64,000 nt of DNA from Stratiolaelaps scimitus (lineage: Eukaryota; Arthropoda; Arachnida; Mesostigmata; Laelapidae): NCBI GenBank assembly GCA_019614645.1, contig JABWDB010000011.1, positions 5,691,501 through 5,755,500 on the forward strand. The letters are read 5' to 3'. The position numbers were made by a program, and so were the translations under genes. Shown here one piece after another: positions 1-12,127 of the stretch. The notes beneath the pieces were generated by a model that saw nothing but the letters and a program-made list of their open reading frames with translations, was not told where the DNA came from and did no database searches. Within the stretch, counting starts at the first letter, position 1. Every line of letters starts with the position of its first letter.

Positions 1-840
1 TATATATATATATATATATAGTGACGATTTCTTCAAACATACAGTAATTAGGAATTGTTTCTAGGGATTATGCGGGGGGGAGGATTAGCTGGGACCGGGG
101 GGCCATATATATATACATACATATATATATATATATATATACTACATGGCGAAGACGAACACTAACTACGCTTAATAAACGTCTACGCCCGTGAGTTACG
201 CTTCAACGGCCGCTTTCATCAAGGCATCGCGATGAACGAACACATGTTGAACACATCTATGTACATATGTGTGTGTGTGCATGTAGACTATGGGTTGCTT
301 TTAAAGGCGGCGATAACGGATAGTGAACAATTGACATTTGTTAAGCTGAGCTAGAAAGTCCTCTGTGCACGTTGCAGTGTAGACGTGACAGTCACGCGGA
401 CTCGTTTCTACTCGTCGCTGCGTTACGTGTTCGAAGTAAGTCGATGGGAAGTAAAGTGTTCTATATTGTAATGGTTAAGAGGAATCAATGAGAGGCAATG
501 ACAGCAAGCAAATGTTCAACATGTCCTTTGGATCACGTCAGTGCTTTCTGTTAGTGCAAGCGTAATAGGTAATCTCAGAAGGACGCCGGTGGCTCGGAGC
601 ACCAGATCAGGGACGGACGATGAACAAGGAAAACGCCTCGGATGTTGGTGTCTCATGCAGGCGATGTCGTTAATCGGTTTTTATGCACGCGCTTTCGAAG
701 GCGTGCTTCCATGAAAAGTTGAAAGGCGACCCCGTCGGGCGGGCGACACCCCACCGTTCGAAACGTCGCCGTAGAGAGCTATAGAGATACTGGAAATCTT
801 GTTATATGTATATCTACAATGCGGTGAGGCGTCCCTCAAG
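1..840. other. Left-edge non-coding stretch with repeats
   Basis: The window starts inside a (TA)n array (1-20) with another at about 103-143. Bases 31-85 (CAAACATACAGTAATTAG, then CTAGGGATTATG and a G run) are related in inverted orientation to 27103-27165. I see no convincing exon here, though gene A could continue into it. Confidence 0.5.
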
Positions 841-895
841 GATCAGGGTCGTCGACTACGAGACGGTTGCCCGGCGATCCTCTGAACAAACTCAC

Positions 896-1003
896 CGACG
901 AAATCATCCCAGGTGGTGAAGTCGTGCTCAGAGATAATCTTGTCAATCCGGCCCTGTGCTGCGGGAATCAGTACCGCGGTTGGCGCAGAGTTCGCGTCCG
1001 CTT
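896..1003 (-). CDS. Gene A, 3' exon with acidic-aromatic motif
   Basis: A T-rich tract ending TTGTCTTGTTTTAG gives a strong acceptor at 1005-1004. The exon of 108 nt ends at a strong donor, GTCG|GTGAGT (895-894), in phase 1 on both sides. It encodes 35 codons ending DKIISEHDFTTWDDFVG, a compact, coding-like sequence with an acidic/aromatic helix. If the donor is not used, the same frame continues 17 more codons to a TGA at 843, which would make this the terminal exon. Entry phase 1 fits either the large exon directly (donor after 2560) or the small exon at 1584-1653. The upstream hydrophobic Leu/Ser run in this frame, which resembles a signal peptide, is the translated polypyrimidine tract and not coding. 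Confidence 0.5.
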
Positions 1004-1583
1004 CTAAAACAAGACAAGACGACAACAACGACGACGACAACAGCAACAACAACAGCATGTGCATTAAGAACATGACGGTAACGGCGGCAATGCAATATAT
1101 CTGTGGTGATTTATAAAACGCACTCAACGTTTGGTTGTGACGATCATTTGGCCATCGCCCATTTATGGCCATGCCACACAGCAGATAACATGAGACACTT
1201 GATAATTGAACGAAGTTGGATGCCTCCTCACAAAAACGCACAAGCGAGCGTTTGTTTGCTCTTCAAGTGCAAGCAAATGAACGAGGCCTATGTCTCGGCC
1301 CACTGTTGGTTGAGTGAGGCCCATATTCCTACTGATATTTTCTATTCCCACGATTAATCTGACATCTGGCTCTGACGGGCGATCGCTGAGCGATTGCCGT
1401 CGATCTCATTACCAGATGCATTTGCTCCCAGACCAGTGACGCCTGCTGCAGCAGGGGCGCCCGACGTGGACGGTTGTCGATCATTAGGCACCGCCTGCAT
1501 CACCGCCTCTCCGCTCGTCGTATTGGGCGGACGTTGGCCATCGTCGGTGGGCTCAGGCCGAAAGCATTGGCCCGCTGTCTTAC

Positions 1584-1653
1584 GTCGATTGGCCCCTCGA
1601 TCCTTTTCCAGACGCTGCGATAATCTCTTAGTAGGCTCCTGTTTGTCGGTTGC
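1584..1653 (-). CDS. Gene A, candidate small exon 3
   Basis: On the minus strand the pyrimidine-rich stretch ending CGCCCCAG gives a good acceptor at 1655-1654. From 1653 a frame beginning ATDKQEPTKRLSQ stays open for about 100 codons, to a TAA near 1357. Its composition (charged, then Pro/Thr/Ser/Gly-rich) matches the upstream exon. Possible donors within it are GAC|GTAAGA at 1583 (70-nt exon) and TCTG|GTAATG at 1412 (241-nt exon). Both leave phase 1, which matches the acceptor of the exon at 1003. Entry must be in phase 0, which requires the 2585 donor of the large exon. Without a further splice the frame would simply end at 1357. The length is therefore uncertain, and the exon may be alternative. 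Confidence 0.35.
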
Positions 1654-2559
1654 CTGGGGCGGGATCGAATGAGAGGAGCCAGCAAGGCACGTGCAATGCG
1701 TGATGTATTAAGTTACGAAAACACAAATATAACGTGGATAATTAATCGATCCCCCGGTGGCGATCTGAACTCGTAGCTGCGAATATATGGTCGCTGATTG
1801 TATTCGGCATATTTGAGATATTCGAATGATGTGTTGACAATTCTGAGAACGCATTAGTACGAGGGCAGCAATGACATCGAGTGCAGCGAAACAGGGCTAA
1901 CAGCCAACGAATTCGCGCACAGCAGAACTAGCACATTGTGCTATTAAATAGAGTTATCAGTATTATGTAGAGGTCTATCGAGGTGCGTTTCGATTTTGTC
2001 CTGTTGTACACAGATATGGGACGTAGCAGCGAGGCTACACGCTGACCAAAGTCGTAGCCTTACTGAAATGGTCTCACATAATTGTATAGTTGCAGTCGAG
2101 CCACTCACTGCACGACGCGTTCTTCGGGGTGCTGGAGTACACTCTGCCGATGTACCGAGGCCAAGACGTCCATCCGTATTGAGAGTGTTGACGTTCTCCA
2201 CGATTGCCTCGCTCCGGGCTTCTGTCATTTGGGTGGTCAATGCAGAAGAAAAGAAATCATACGTTATGCGTAAAAGTGGAGGTTTACTGGTTTATTTATG
2301 GAACGGCTAATATACACCGGGCACGAGTTGACAGTATCCCAGAGGTCGCAGAGATCCCTAAGCACACGTTTCGAATACAGCGCACGTCTATATAATGTTG
2401 AATTGTTAACAGTGAGTTGTATCGAAGATTTTCATCGTTATACGGTACATTGGCTTACATTCCGATAATAACCGATAGGCGAAAGTGGAGGAGGCTCGTG
2501 AAGGTACAGCTACCCAAAGCATTGGCCATTAAGAAAAACACTCAGCAAGTTCTACTCAC

Positions 2560-5500
2560 GACGAGTTTGTTGTCCGCTCGTAACCTGTGACGACTGACTC
2601 GTTGATTTTCGTTGGCCGATCGATTGCAGGGGTTGCTGTACCGAGCGGCGTGTATCGTCAGCGAGCGACTGCAGCTTAGCCTTTGGCCTGATCGCAGTGT
2701 CTCCCCCTGAGGTGTTTCTTCCTTTGGACGGCTGCTTCTGCTGGCCGTTCCTCGGTCGCTTCGGTGGTTCCTGCGTTCGGCGTCCAGAGCCTGACGCTGC
2801 TATCGCCAACGCTGATTGAGCTGTGGATGTGTCCGCGTCGTCATCCTTCGTGAGACGTCTAGTGGTGCCCGTCTCGACGTTGACAGCGTCAGTCAAGTTT
2901 CCCAGGTGGGGGCTGTGGTCGGTCAGTAGTGCCGTACGCAGATGTTCGATTGCGCGTCTCGTACGAGGTTTGTTCAACGGCGGAGATTCTCTAGCGGGCC
3001 CTGTCCCTGTGGTCGTTGTCGAACGTGATGGCATGACCTCACGATGTTGTGCCACCTGATCTGGAAGGACAACTCCGATCGTCAAAGGCGAGCTTCTCTC
3101 TACAGGTGGCGCTTTGCTTGGGAGCACTCGTATCCAGTCGACAGGCTTCTCCATGGCGGATAACTCGTGGCGAGGACACTGTTCCGCACACATCTCCGGC
3201 AGCACACTGGCGTCACCAAGTTGGCCATGTGTGCTATTTCCCTGGGCGAGCTTGCCGGGCCTTTTTTGAGCCTGAATAGGTGAGGCACATGACTGAAATG
3301 AGCCTGCTTTCTCCGGTTCGTCGGGTAGCCTTTCGAGATGTTTAGTGGCCCGAAGTCGTTTTGGGTTTCGACCACGTTTGGTCAAGGGCAGGCTGCTCGT
3401 TGGCTCTTCGACATCTTCCAGATCAGATGACAGCTTTCCGTTAGCGTTTCTGCGTTTCATTGGGCCCGACCCCGTCATCTCACATGGTGAATTCCTGGTG
3501 CTTGATGTCACACTGCTAGATTCGAGACGCGTTATATATTGGTGAGAATCGCCGCTCTCGTCAAGGAACGATTTCCCAACACGACGTGCCGCTTGTCCTG
3601 TTAAGGTCGACAAACACTGCTGCTTCGAAAGGCGTACGAGTGATCGCAACTGGGTGGGCTTGTTGTCCAAGGTGGTGGTCTCATGTTCGGTTATCTTGTG
3701 TTCATCGTGGTTAGAAATGCGATAATCTCTCCGACTTGGTCCTCGTCGGCTTCGTAGGACACTCGCCTGTACTTCGGCTACACGCTTATCACCAACGTCC
3801 GATTTCTTATTTATACTCGCTGCGCCTGTCTCTGCAGGACCGTTGCACGAAACACGAGATATAAGGTCACCGGTACGGTGAACCTTCCCACGCGCTGTAC
3901 GTGGCCTTCGTGGACTCTCGGCTGGTAACGATACATCTTTGTTGGTCCCCAACTCAGCATTCGAGCTGGCGCACGTCTCGTCTTCGATGAGGGTAGGCGT
4001 CAATGTGCAGTCTTCCACTGTAGTGGGTCGATTGCAAGATTTTGCCGTCATTTGACCTACGTTCCCCTGATGACTTTCGGGATCAGACGCCAACCGGGCA
4101 GGAATTACCACTTCTCCATACAGGAAGCCGGCGCTTTTCGATGAGAGAGGCACGGGCTCGACTGACACAGTCTTTGAAGCCTTGAAGTACTTTCGCCGCG
4201 CTATGTTGCGCTCCTTGGTTGACTTGCTGTCTTGCTTTAGCGGACTTTTCCTGGAGTTCAACAAACATTCTACAAGGGCCCGGTGCGGTGCTTCTTTGGA
4301 AGATGACGGTTTACTTTCCGATTTGTACGTCCGACTCACTTCATCATCCTTGACAGGTTGAGCAGAACCATCCGCAGGCGCACACGATTCCTTAACCCCG
4401 GTCTCGGCCAATTCCTCTGCCTTATCGTGATCTACAGCGGTTGTTATCGCTGCACTGAGTAGGGGTGAGTGTGTCGTTGTATTTGGCGGTGAAGCCCTTT
4501 CCTCCCGAGTCTTTAGCTTTCCACAAAGTGCACCCATTGCACATTGCCACGAGGACACCTCTTCCCTGGTCCTCGAGTCGTTCCGTCCCCTGCGTGTCTG
4601 CCTGACATCGAGACAACCGACCAACTCATCTTTGGGCTGAATCGGACGACGTTCGTCTCGTGACTCGTGCGCTCGGTCTCGAACGCCAACGTGAGACTCA
4701 CTCGACCTGGCCTCTGCTCGCTCGTCATCCGCGTCACCGGGCCGGGCAGTAGACGCAGCTAGCCCGCGTCCAGGTGGCGAAACCGGTCTCGTAGCCGGAC
4801 ACATATCGTTCGTATCGGAACCGGAGCACTGATCATTCCCCTGCCCCGATGAGGTTGAGGGGAGCATGGCTGTGGAGCAAGCGGTAACAAAAACTCCGTC
4901 CCGCGGTGTGGCTTTCCCGACGACAGCTTGGCATGTGTAATTGTGTGAGTGCACCAGAAATGTACCCAATCGTGCGTGATTCACTGGGGCGGATCTTCGT
5001 TCCTTTCCCGTCCGGTTGATATCTGATGATTTCGGTGATCTGCCCCCCGATTGTTTCTGCATGCCAAGGCGATCCCGAGCCGTTTCCATTCTGACGGCAG
5101 CCGACGATTTGGATATTCGTAAGTGGTCCGAGTCTTGGAGAGTTTCGACAGTTTTTGAAGCGGATTTCATCGTTTGGTTCACAGGTTCATGGCCACGAGA
5201 GCGCTTAACGACGGAAGCTAGATTTCTTGACGTTTTGTTGCGGCGACGCAACCAATTGACGATATGTGGTCGATACACGATGAATCTTAAGGGCCGAAAG
5301 GACCGTCCTCCCCTTCGAAGTTTACACGGGGACTTCCGCTTGGCGTGCGTCTGCTTAGAGCTTGTCGAATCCTTGTTTCGTACGGCGAAATTCGAGGTCG
5401 AGTCCTCACATTCAATGACGGGCTCAGTCGGTCCTCGATTCTTCAGCTTGATTTGTGCCCTCGAGGGCAACCATGCGGATGTCTGTGAGGCGCCCAGGTG

Positions 5501-6181
5501 CCAAACGGGATTCAGTTCAGAGCACTTTAAAAGATCTGAATGTAGTGATGTCCTCTGACGTGGCTTCAATAGGCTGCTTCGAGAAGGACCACATGCGTCT
5601 TCGTCGAGTTCATCGAACGCCTCCTCACGTTCTGACTTTAGGGAACAAGTCGGTACACGCAATTCAAAGGGTTTCACATCGGAGAACGTCTCCGACCGCA
5701 CCTGATTCGACGAGGATGTCGCTTGGAACTCCCTCTTCGAATATAGACAACAGCACCTAACGAACGGCGAACGTTCAGGTGGAACTAAGGTTCCTGGCGA
5801 ACTATTTGGTGCTTTGGACGGTCGCGACGACTGCGGGCGCTCAGCACAGAGGGGACCCGATGCCCTGGAGAGAATCGATAGTTTTGAGAAAGGCGGCATT
5901 TCAGTGTCGCAGCGTGGTTCAGTCGAATCGCCTGTTGGCATTTGTCTACTCGCAGTGTCAAGGTTCGACTGATCACATGAAATGGCCGATCCTCCCTCGA
6001 TTCCAGAGGGGTGACTGTCGATGGCGGACCGTATATCAGGATCCCGTTTCGCGGTGTGTGCACGAAGGTCAAAATTGGTAGCGTCCACCGGGTGGCCAGA
6101 AAACCCGTTCTCGTCACCGTCGACCGTCGCTGGCACTGCCCAGTAGCATGTGCCTTCCCATTTCTTGTATCTCATAGCGTT
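2560..6181 (-). CDS. Gene A, giant exon encoding a disordered basic protein
   Basis: This is by far the longest open frame in the window, about 1,200 codons without a stop. The first residues (AMRYKKWEGTCYWAV) are compact and aromatic and could complete a small fold with the preceding exon. The rest is Ser/Thr/Arg/Lys/Glu/Pro-rich and low in hydrophobics, with basic clusters such as KRKSPCKLRRGGR and KKRGRNPKRLR-like stretches typical of nuclear or chromatin-associated disordered proteins. No ATG starts the frame: it is open back to TTG at 6280, so it is an internal exon. Two phase-0 acceptors fit, TTTCAG|AAC at 6181 and CTACAG|CTC at 6202. At the 3' end two donors are in frame: CAG|GTTACG (exon ends at 2585, phase 0) and CGTC|GTGAGT (exon ends at 2560, phase 1). 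The frame reads into a TAG just past the second donor, as expected for an intron. No known family was recognised; nuclear function is inferred from composition only. Confidence 0.75.
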
Positions 6182-6752
6182 CTGAAATGATTTCAAAGCG
6201 AGCTGTAGCCGCTGTATCCTGAGTGGATTTAAAGGGTCATGTGAAACTTTGTCATGCTCAAGGTCATTCACGAGCAGCAAACAACGCCAAAGAAGCGGTT
6301 TTAATAACAGGTTTTTCTCCTTGCGATTATTATTATTATTACTATTACTATTATTGCTATTCTCATTACGGACCCAGCTACGATATCCGCCTTTTCATAT
6401 ATTATAGAAAATACTGCTACGTCTAAACAATCCGTATACTTGGCCCCGTTTTCTCGACTGCTGACAAAGAATGACAACGCGAAGAAAATCAGCCACAAGG
6501 TACATTATATATTAATATATATATATATATATGCCTTATGATTTACTTATATCTATATATAATAACAGCAGTAATGGCAATAGGCACAACTGCTGTGAGT
6601 GGCAGCATCGAACTGTGCTGATATTGAATGTACACAGTATAGTTAAGTCTACTCTACAATAGTATGGCCTCTCGCTCCGCCCCTTTTTGGCCTAAATAAT
6701 TGTGATGTTCCTGAATTGAATACATCTGCAGTTCCGATGGCGGGATACGTAC

Positions 6753-6887
6753 GATAATGGTGATTCGACGTCGCTTGGCGTCCGGAAGATGCAGCTGTTT
6801 AGGGCCGCCCTTGACGATCGTGACCACACGCCAGGCCCGCTTGGGGGCACCTGCTGGCTCAGGCCGTACAGAGCCACGGCTGTCCAT
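6753..6887 (-). CDS. Gene A, first coding exon (predicted)
   Basis: An ATG in a good Kozak context (ACCATGG) opens 45 codons that end at a strong donor, ATC|GTACGT, at 6752-6751, in phase 0. The peptide starts MDSRGSVRPEP, continues through a basic, aliphatic stretch (RVVTIVKGG) and ends KRRRITII, so it is rich in Lys/Arg and has a possible nuclear-localisation cluster. An in-frame TAG lies four codons upstream of the ATG. That TAG is also the AG of a possible acceptor (GTGATTAG|GCTGTG), so an upstream coding exon cannot be excluded; the phase-0 exon at 9100-9180 is a candidate. The next exon downstream on this strand opens in phase 0 near 6181, matching this donor. I do not recognise the domain. 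The plus-strand open frame over the same bases is a shadow. Confidence 0.55.
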
Positions 6888-6899
6888 GGTCACAGCCTA

Positions 6900-9099
6900 A
6901 TCACGGGGTCCTTCAGACAAACGCAAGTAACTCTCGAATTAATGACCAGCCATAGAAACGTAAACCTACGCTTGGGTCCTATCCGCTCTGCTTTCAAAGA
7001 AGGCATTATTATTTCGGGTTACTTGGTTAGATCATAATGTGTCAGCCTATTCTTGGCCTTATTATTTACGATCTGATATAAACAATCACAATTGTGCATG
7101 GAAATTTCGACGGATCTAGATACGTTGAAATCCGTGGCGGAGCATCCACTCTCTCGTTCTCGACTAGCTGTATACGCGCGAGCGATAGAGTTTCTGTGTA
7201 CGCTGCGAAAGCTACTCGTACGCTAAAATTGAATTGAAACGCCTAAATAATTACATTGTAATAGGCTGAATTCCGCCGCCATACCAGCCACACGTTCGAT
7301 GTTGCTTTGGGTAAAAACAACCTCAAATGACAACGCCCGGCTCATCGATTCCAAATTTCGCGCCACTCAACGCTGACCAAATCGGCAAAGCACTCAGAGA
7401 TTCGATTGCGGTCTGATCCGACCATCACTGTGAGCTTTACCACAGCCAGGACGGGACGGCTGTCCGTTGATCTGACGATGCCGCCATCTCGATGTTTCGT
7501 AGGGACAACCCAGTATTATGCAAACGTCGCCGCAAGACCTCTAGCTACGAAAGTCCCCCAGCCACTATGCACGTTGGTGTGGAAGCTCTTTGTGTTAGCG
7601 GCACAGACGAGGGTGTACAGAGATAACCGACATAATTTCGGATCACGCTGTGATCGCTAGGGAGAAACTCGTGCCGGCAAACATATTGTGAAATGACTCC
7701 CGAAGTTCACCACGTTTACGTCGTTGGGGCGAACTCGCACGGGAGGATCAATGGGAGACACTCATGAATATGAAGACATGTTTGCAGATTGATCTAGGAA
7801 GTATGTGCAAAAACAGTGATGGACTGCGCCTATCGAAATTATATTAATTAACCAAGTCCTAAAGAGTAATATATATATATTACTCTTTAGGACCTGGGAA
7901 TGTATGTTCTAGGATTGGGCAATTCGTCCTTAGCAGATCTACCCATTTTCGCCTCTGTCCCACGAGTTCGGAGATTTGTCCCTGGCGACTGTTTACACAA
8001 ATGGCCGAGTAGTTCGTTCAAAACAAACCATTTCAGCTGTACGTGGCCGTGGCAGCCCATACGCGCTCGCGCAAACAATCCGACATGGGAAACGCTTCTC
8101 GGCGTCTATCATATCTTAAGGAGGGTTGTAGCATCGACAAAACTATATCGAATGAACAAGGATAAAAATTAGGAAGCAATGCTAATGTCCTCTAGCATAG
8201 TTCGTGTTAATAACGACGACAGTATCTGAGAGATTTTTTGCTGGCCCTATTATACGATATGATAGGATGTCAATCTGAGGCAGGGCAGAAGCACAGACTG
8301 CGACACGTACTTTGTATCTTGAGTTTCCAGCGAGTTAAGGCGCCGGCCGACTTGGATCCACTGAGGGACGGATGCGCAACCCTAAGTAACGACTCACGAT
8401 GGCCAAGGTGGAACGAGTGGAACACACAATTCAATATAAGCTCACAATTCGAACGGGATACTTCGCGCATAACACAGTCGCCATTGTCTTTGACGGACGA
8501 CGATGGAACAGTCAAGTCCGCCGCCGCCGCCCCCGCCGCGCACAGCTTCTGCTTCAACCGCCGGCGGCGCACGTATCGTTATGCGTAGCTGACCACTGTG
8601 CGTTCAGAAAGCTTATGAGGTGTGCTAGATGCACGAGCTACCCAGCTACGTCGGTGGCGCAGTGACGCAGGTTGCGAAAGAAATCATGTCCTTAGGCTAC
8701 AGAGCTGAACAATTTGTCTCCATCCCATGGGCGCAACTGATTTTTGACATTAAATGATTGCTCGTATTATATATGTCAAAATGTGCTAAAACACCTGCTT
8801 TCGAGCGAGCACGATAGTATTTACTAACGTTTGATTGTTTGCTACGTGACTACGCGTAGCCGACGTGAACATACCCGTATCAAAGTATCTATTTGTCTCT
8901 TATTATAATCGTTTAAAATGCATAAATCTCCGTTATGTTGCGACATCGTCTCCACATCACCTCTCTCAGACACGGAACGCAGTCTCTATACGCTAACACA
9001 ACAGGTGATATTGTTCTACCAGCGGTGAATTGCGTTATTCACGTGATTGGCACGTTTGGTCTCCTGCAGCACGAATCTTAAGAAGATGTCAGTACTCAC
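6900..9099. other. Intergenic or intronic stretch
   Basis: No exon with paired splice sites was seen here apart from short, two-strand open frames around 7406-7660 and 8238-8588, which look compositional. It contains the 38-bp palindrome at 7856-7893. If the 9100-9180 exon belongs to gene A, this is its first intron. Confidence 0.4.
7856..7893. repeat. Perfect 38-bp palindrome
   Basis: GTCCTAAAGAGTAATATAT is followed immediately by its reverse complement. The symmetry extends outward to CCA/TGG with one mismatch. It may be a hairpin-forming site or the fused ends of a small inverted-repeat element. Confidence 0.8.
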
Positions 9100-9180
9100 T
9101 GACTTTATCAAAGCGTGTTTCTGATGGGCTCCAGCTGACAACTCATCAGAACGCACATTAATGTTCTCTCGCATAGGCAT
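9100..9180 (-). CDS. Candidate exon, possible upstream exon of gene A
   Basis: The minus-strand frame beginning MPMRENINVRSDEL ends after 27 codons at a strong donor, TCA|GTGAGT (9099-9094), in phase 0. The peptide is charged and coding-like. The frame stays open upstream to about 9300, and an AATCAG acceptor-like site lies about 50 nt upstream, so the 5' limit is uncertain. Phase 0 matches a possible acceptor GATTAG|GCTGTG just before the gene A ATG at 6887, which would add three residues before that Met. Whether this is the true 5' exon of gene A, part of another gene, or chance cannot be told from sequence alone. Confidence 0.25.
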
Positions 9181-9300
9181 ACACCCGTCGATATGTGACG
9201 AGTTTCGGTGAAAGAATCGGTGTATCAAGACTGATTTTTTATATGACAACCGATAAGAATAACAACTAACTATAATGTTTGAAAAAATGAAATATGACAA

Positions 9301-11543
9301 CCGAATTGATCACCGTCGGGTATACATAACGACAAACGATCTCGTGTGTCCTGATATTAGGCCGTGGCGAAATCAACAGAGTCTAGGAGCTCTCTGTCCT
9401 AAGTCCTGTGCTCGCCGATCGACAGGAGCTATGACTGCTTAAGGACGTTCAGGAGACACACTCTTTGAGCGACTCTCAGCTCTTCCCCATGTTACGTGAC
9501 AGGCCTCGGCACTTATCCCGTAGGCATTACTGCGACCAGCTGTCGAGGCCACTTCACTTATTTTCACTCCTGTTGTATAATACCTGGCAAGCATCTACAG
9601 ATACAGAGATGAGGAATGACAAAGGCATCCCAGGATTCTCCAAGGCGTCCGGCAGGAGGATCTGATCCTGAGCTATACACATGTCCTTCCTGTCTAGCAG
9701 TCACCACCGACCATTGACGGGACAACGATGTTCAATGGACACAAATGAATCTAACAGACGAGGGGTTAGTCATGTGTTCTTCGACACTGCAGGACTAGTG
9801 GCAAAGGTTCGAGAACGCTGTTCTTTCTCGCAATATGCCTACGAAAATTAGGCAGCTTTGTCCTGTCGGCTCGAGTCGCGTTATCATGAATCCACCGAGT
9901 AGAAATCAAGTTGTACCTCGATTGATCAAGACTAACAATGACGAAGCCAGGGGGCGTAGCCGTTGACAGGGAACATCGGAGATATAGAGAGGCAAGTATG
10001 ATTCATGCCCCCTCCCCAACCTAATACGACGAGGCATTTCACTTGACCGGTGCTTCTAGGCTGTTTCGTCGTACGGTTTCGAAACGTCGAATCTTTGTAA
10101 GCGGACGTAGAGGTTAGATGTGTGGCCCGGAACATTTACGAAGTCTAAGAACCTTATGAGGCAACGCCGAACGCAGTTGTATCGTGGACATTAAATGCTG
10201 GCTGTATGTCAGCCTGAAAAAAAATACGTCGCTAGGCCGGTGAATGTTAGGACCGGCTTGCGCGAACAAGCGCTGAACACCTTTCAGGACAGTCGCCGCC
10301 AAGCATATATAATAAAATCAATCCTGGCAAGCATGTATTATTATCACATCATGCGCTACCGCAGTTCGATTACACTTCGCAATACTATCGTGACTCCGAT
10401 TCACGTTATCGAGCGATCTAGACTTACCGGCTGACGTGCTTGAGTTGGAGCGTCCTAGGCGTACTCTTCTGCTTACACTGGCTTAACGTACAACTTCTAA
10501 TACTGTCAAATTTGTTTCGTCAAAAATTAATTATCTCGCGGCCAGAACTGCGGATACGGCAGGGCATACTATTCCCCCCTGTCAACAGCTAGACGAATGC
10601 TATCTTTCGTTTAGCAACATGCTCTACTTGCTGCAACCACGACACAACTGAGCCTTTACCGTACCCTCCGCCCATGAATCCACTGGCGACCTCGTCTAAT
10701 TCGCGTCCGCACCTTTGACATCGGCGATGCGACGAGACGAGCTAGCTTTGCATCCGCTCTGATCTCTGTCAGAGTGAGTAAACACCCGCTATACATTTCG
10801 TTAGATTTCATCTCCGCATCGCATTCGTTCGATACACGAGAGACAGCGAACTCGCGACGGCGAATATGCCTTGATTCGGCTGAGTGAAATATGGCTTCCT
10901 CCTGTTGCACATAACATTAGACACACTTTGTAAAATAGAATTGAAAAACTCCTACTACTAATAATAATAATAATAATGCCTGCCTACAATTATGCATCTT
11001 AGACATCTGCTTAGGGGCATGACACCGGTCTATGAGTGCGTGCATACCCACACATATTAGACAACACATAAATCGAATATGAGATTATGCCCTTGGCGCT
11101 AGAGGAACGATGCAGGTTCAACCATGATCATCAACAATCGAATGCGCATCATGAAAGACGCCAACGGACGCCTATGAAGGCGCCAAAAAAAGATGCGTGT
11201 ATTACCCGGTCCTCGGGTCCTTGGATCGTAGTCTCGTGATATGGGGTTTACGGCTGACCTAGGATATGCCTAGGTTGATCGGGGTCATCGACATTTTGCA
11301 TTGCCTTTTTGGTAGGTTCATTCCGATCGGGACCGTTCGTAGTTCGATGGCCGCTTGGCTAGAGGATTGAGAAGCTAGTCTGACGTTTTGCCCATCAAGC
11401 ACGTAACACGATCGCCGGTCAGCGAAAGATGATCCTTTATCGACAGATATTCGACTAACAGAAGCTGTTTCAACGAAGCTGTACCAAGAGAGCGAGGAAT
11501 CCTTATTGCGTTAGCATCACAGCAGTCACAATAACAACATATA

Positions 11544-11582
<39 letters not shown>

Positions 11583-12127
11583 TGTAATACCCGAAGGCGG
11601 CATCATGGACTTGGGGATGGGGGCTATATATTTTCGGTGGCGGGCGAATATTCGATCTGCAGCGGAACACTCCGAACATATCTCCAGAGGAGGTCAGTAC
11701 GCAGATCGAACAGAGACTAACAAGAGACACATTTAAGATACATAGATCGTATTAGGAAATAGGTAGAAGAGCACTAATGTGTGTTCCTCCTAAGCAGTAA
11801 CACTTGAAGCGCACCACACGAATCAACACCAACATTTCACACTTTTTTCCGCTCATTATTTTGCACTTACCAGGTATAATGTTAGTCGTACACCACAAGA
11901 GGGAGCACTGCTAAAATTATGCTATAAACAACTAGATGTCTATCGGGTGAGACTTCCGACAACGGTACTTGAAAGTCGATTTCCATTGAGATTCGTAGAG
12001 TTGTGCGGTGGTGCTCCGTACATATTTTAGCAGCGTTTTTTTTTCTAAGGACTATCTCACCAAAAGCAAATATTTAACACTAACGCCGAATTACAAATTA
12101 AAGACTTCCTTTAGTTCAGACTAAGGT
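9301..12127. other. Non-coding stretch with microsatellites
   Basis: Apart from the weak frame at 10656-10910, I see no supported gene. It holds an AAT array at about 10959-10977, a (TA)n array with TATATG interruptions at 11538-11582, and A+T-rich sequence at 11800-12127 leading into the broken frame at 12128. Confidence 0.5.
10656..10910 (-). CDS. Weak candidate exon, unknown product
   Basis: An 84-codon minus-strand frame with charged, fairly balanced composition (for example FAVSRVSNECDAEMKSNEMY). It opens near an acceptor-like GCAACAG|GAGG and has a weak donor-like CAAAG|GTGCGG inside. There is no homology that I recognise and no ATG at a suitable place. It is about as long as frames expected by chance at this GC content. 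Confidence 0.15.
   Translation of the reverse strand: MQQEEAIFHSAESRHIRRREFAVSRVSNECDAEMKSNEMYSGCLLTLTEIRADAKLARLVASPMSKVRTRIRRGRQWIHGRRVR

Noticed and set aside
1004..1063. Leu/Ser-rich run resembling a signal peptide in the minus frame at 843-1241
   Set aside because: It is the polypyrimidine tract of the acceptor at 1005-1004; the real exon starts after it.
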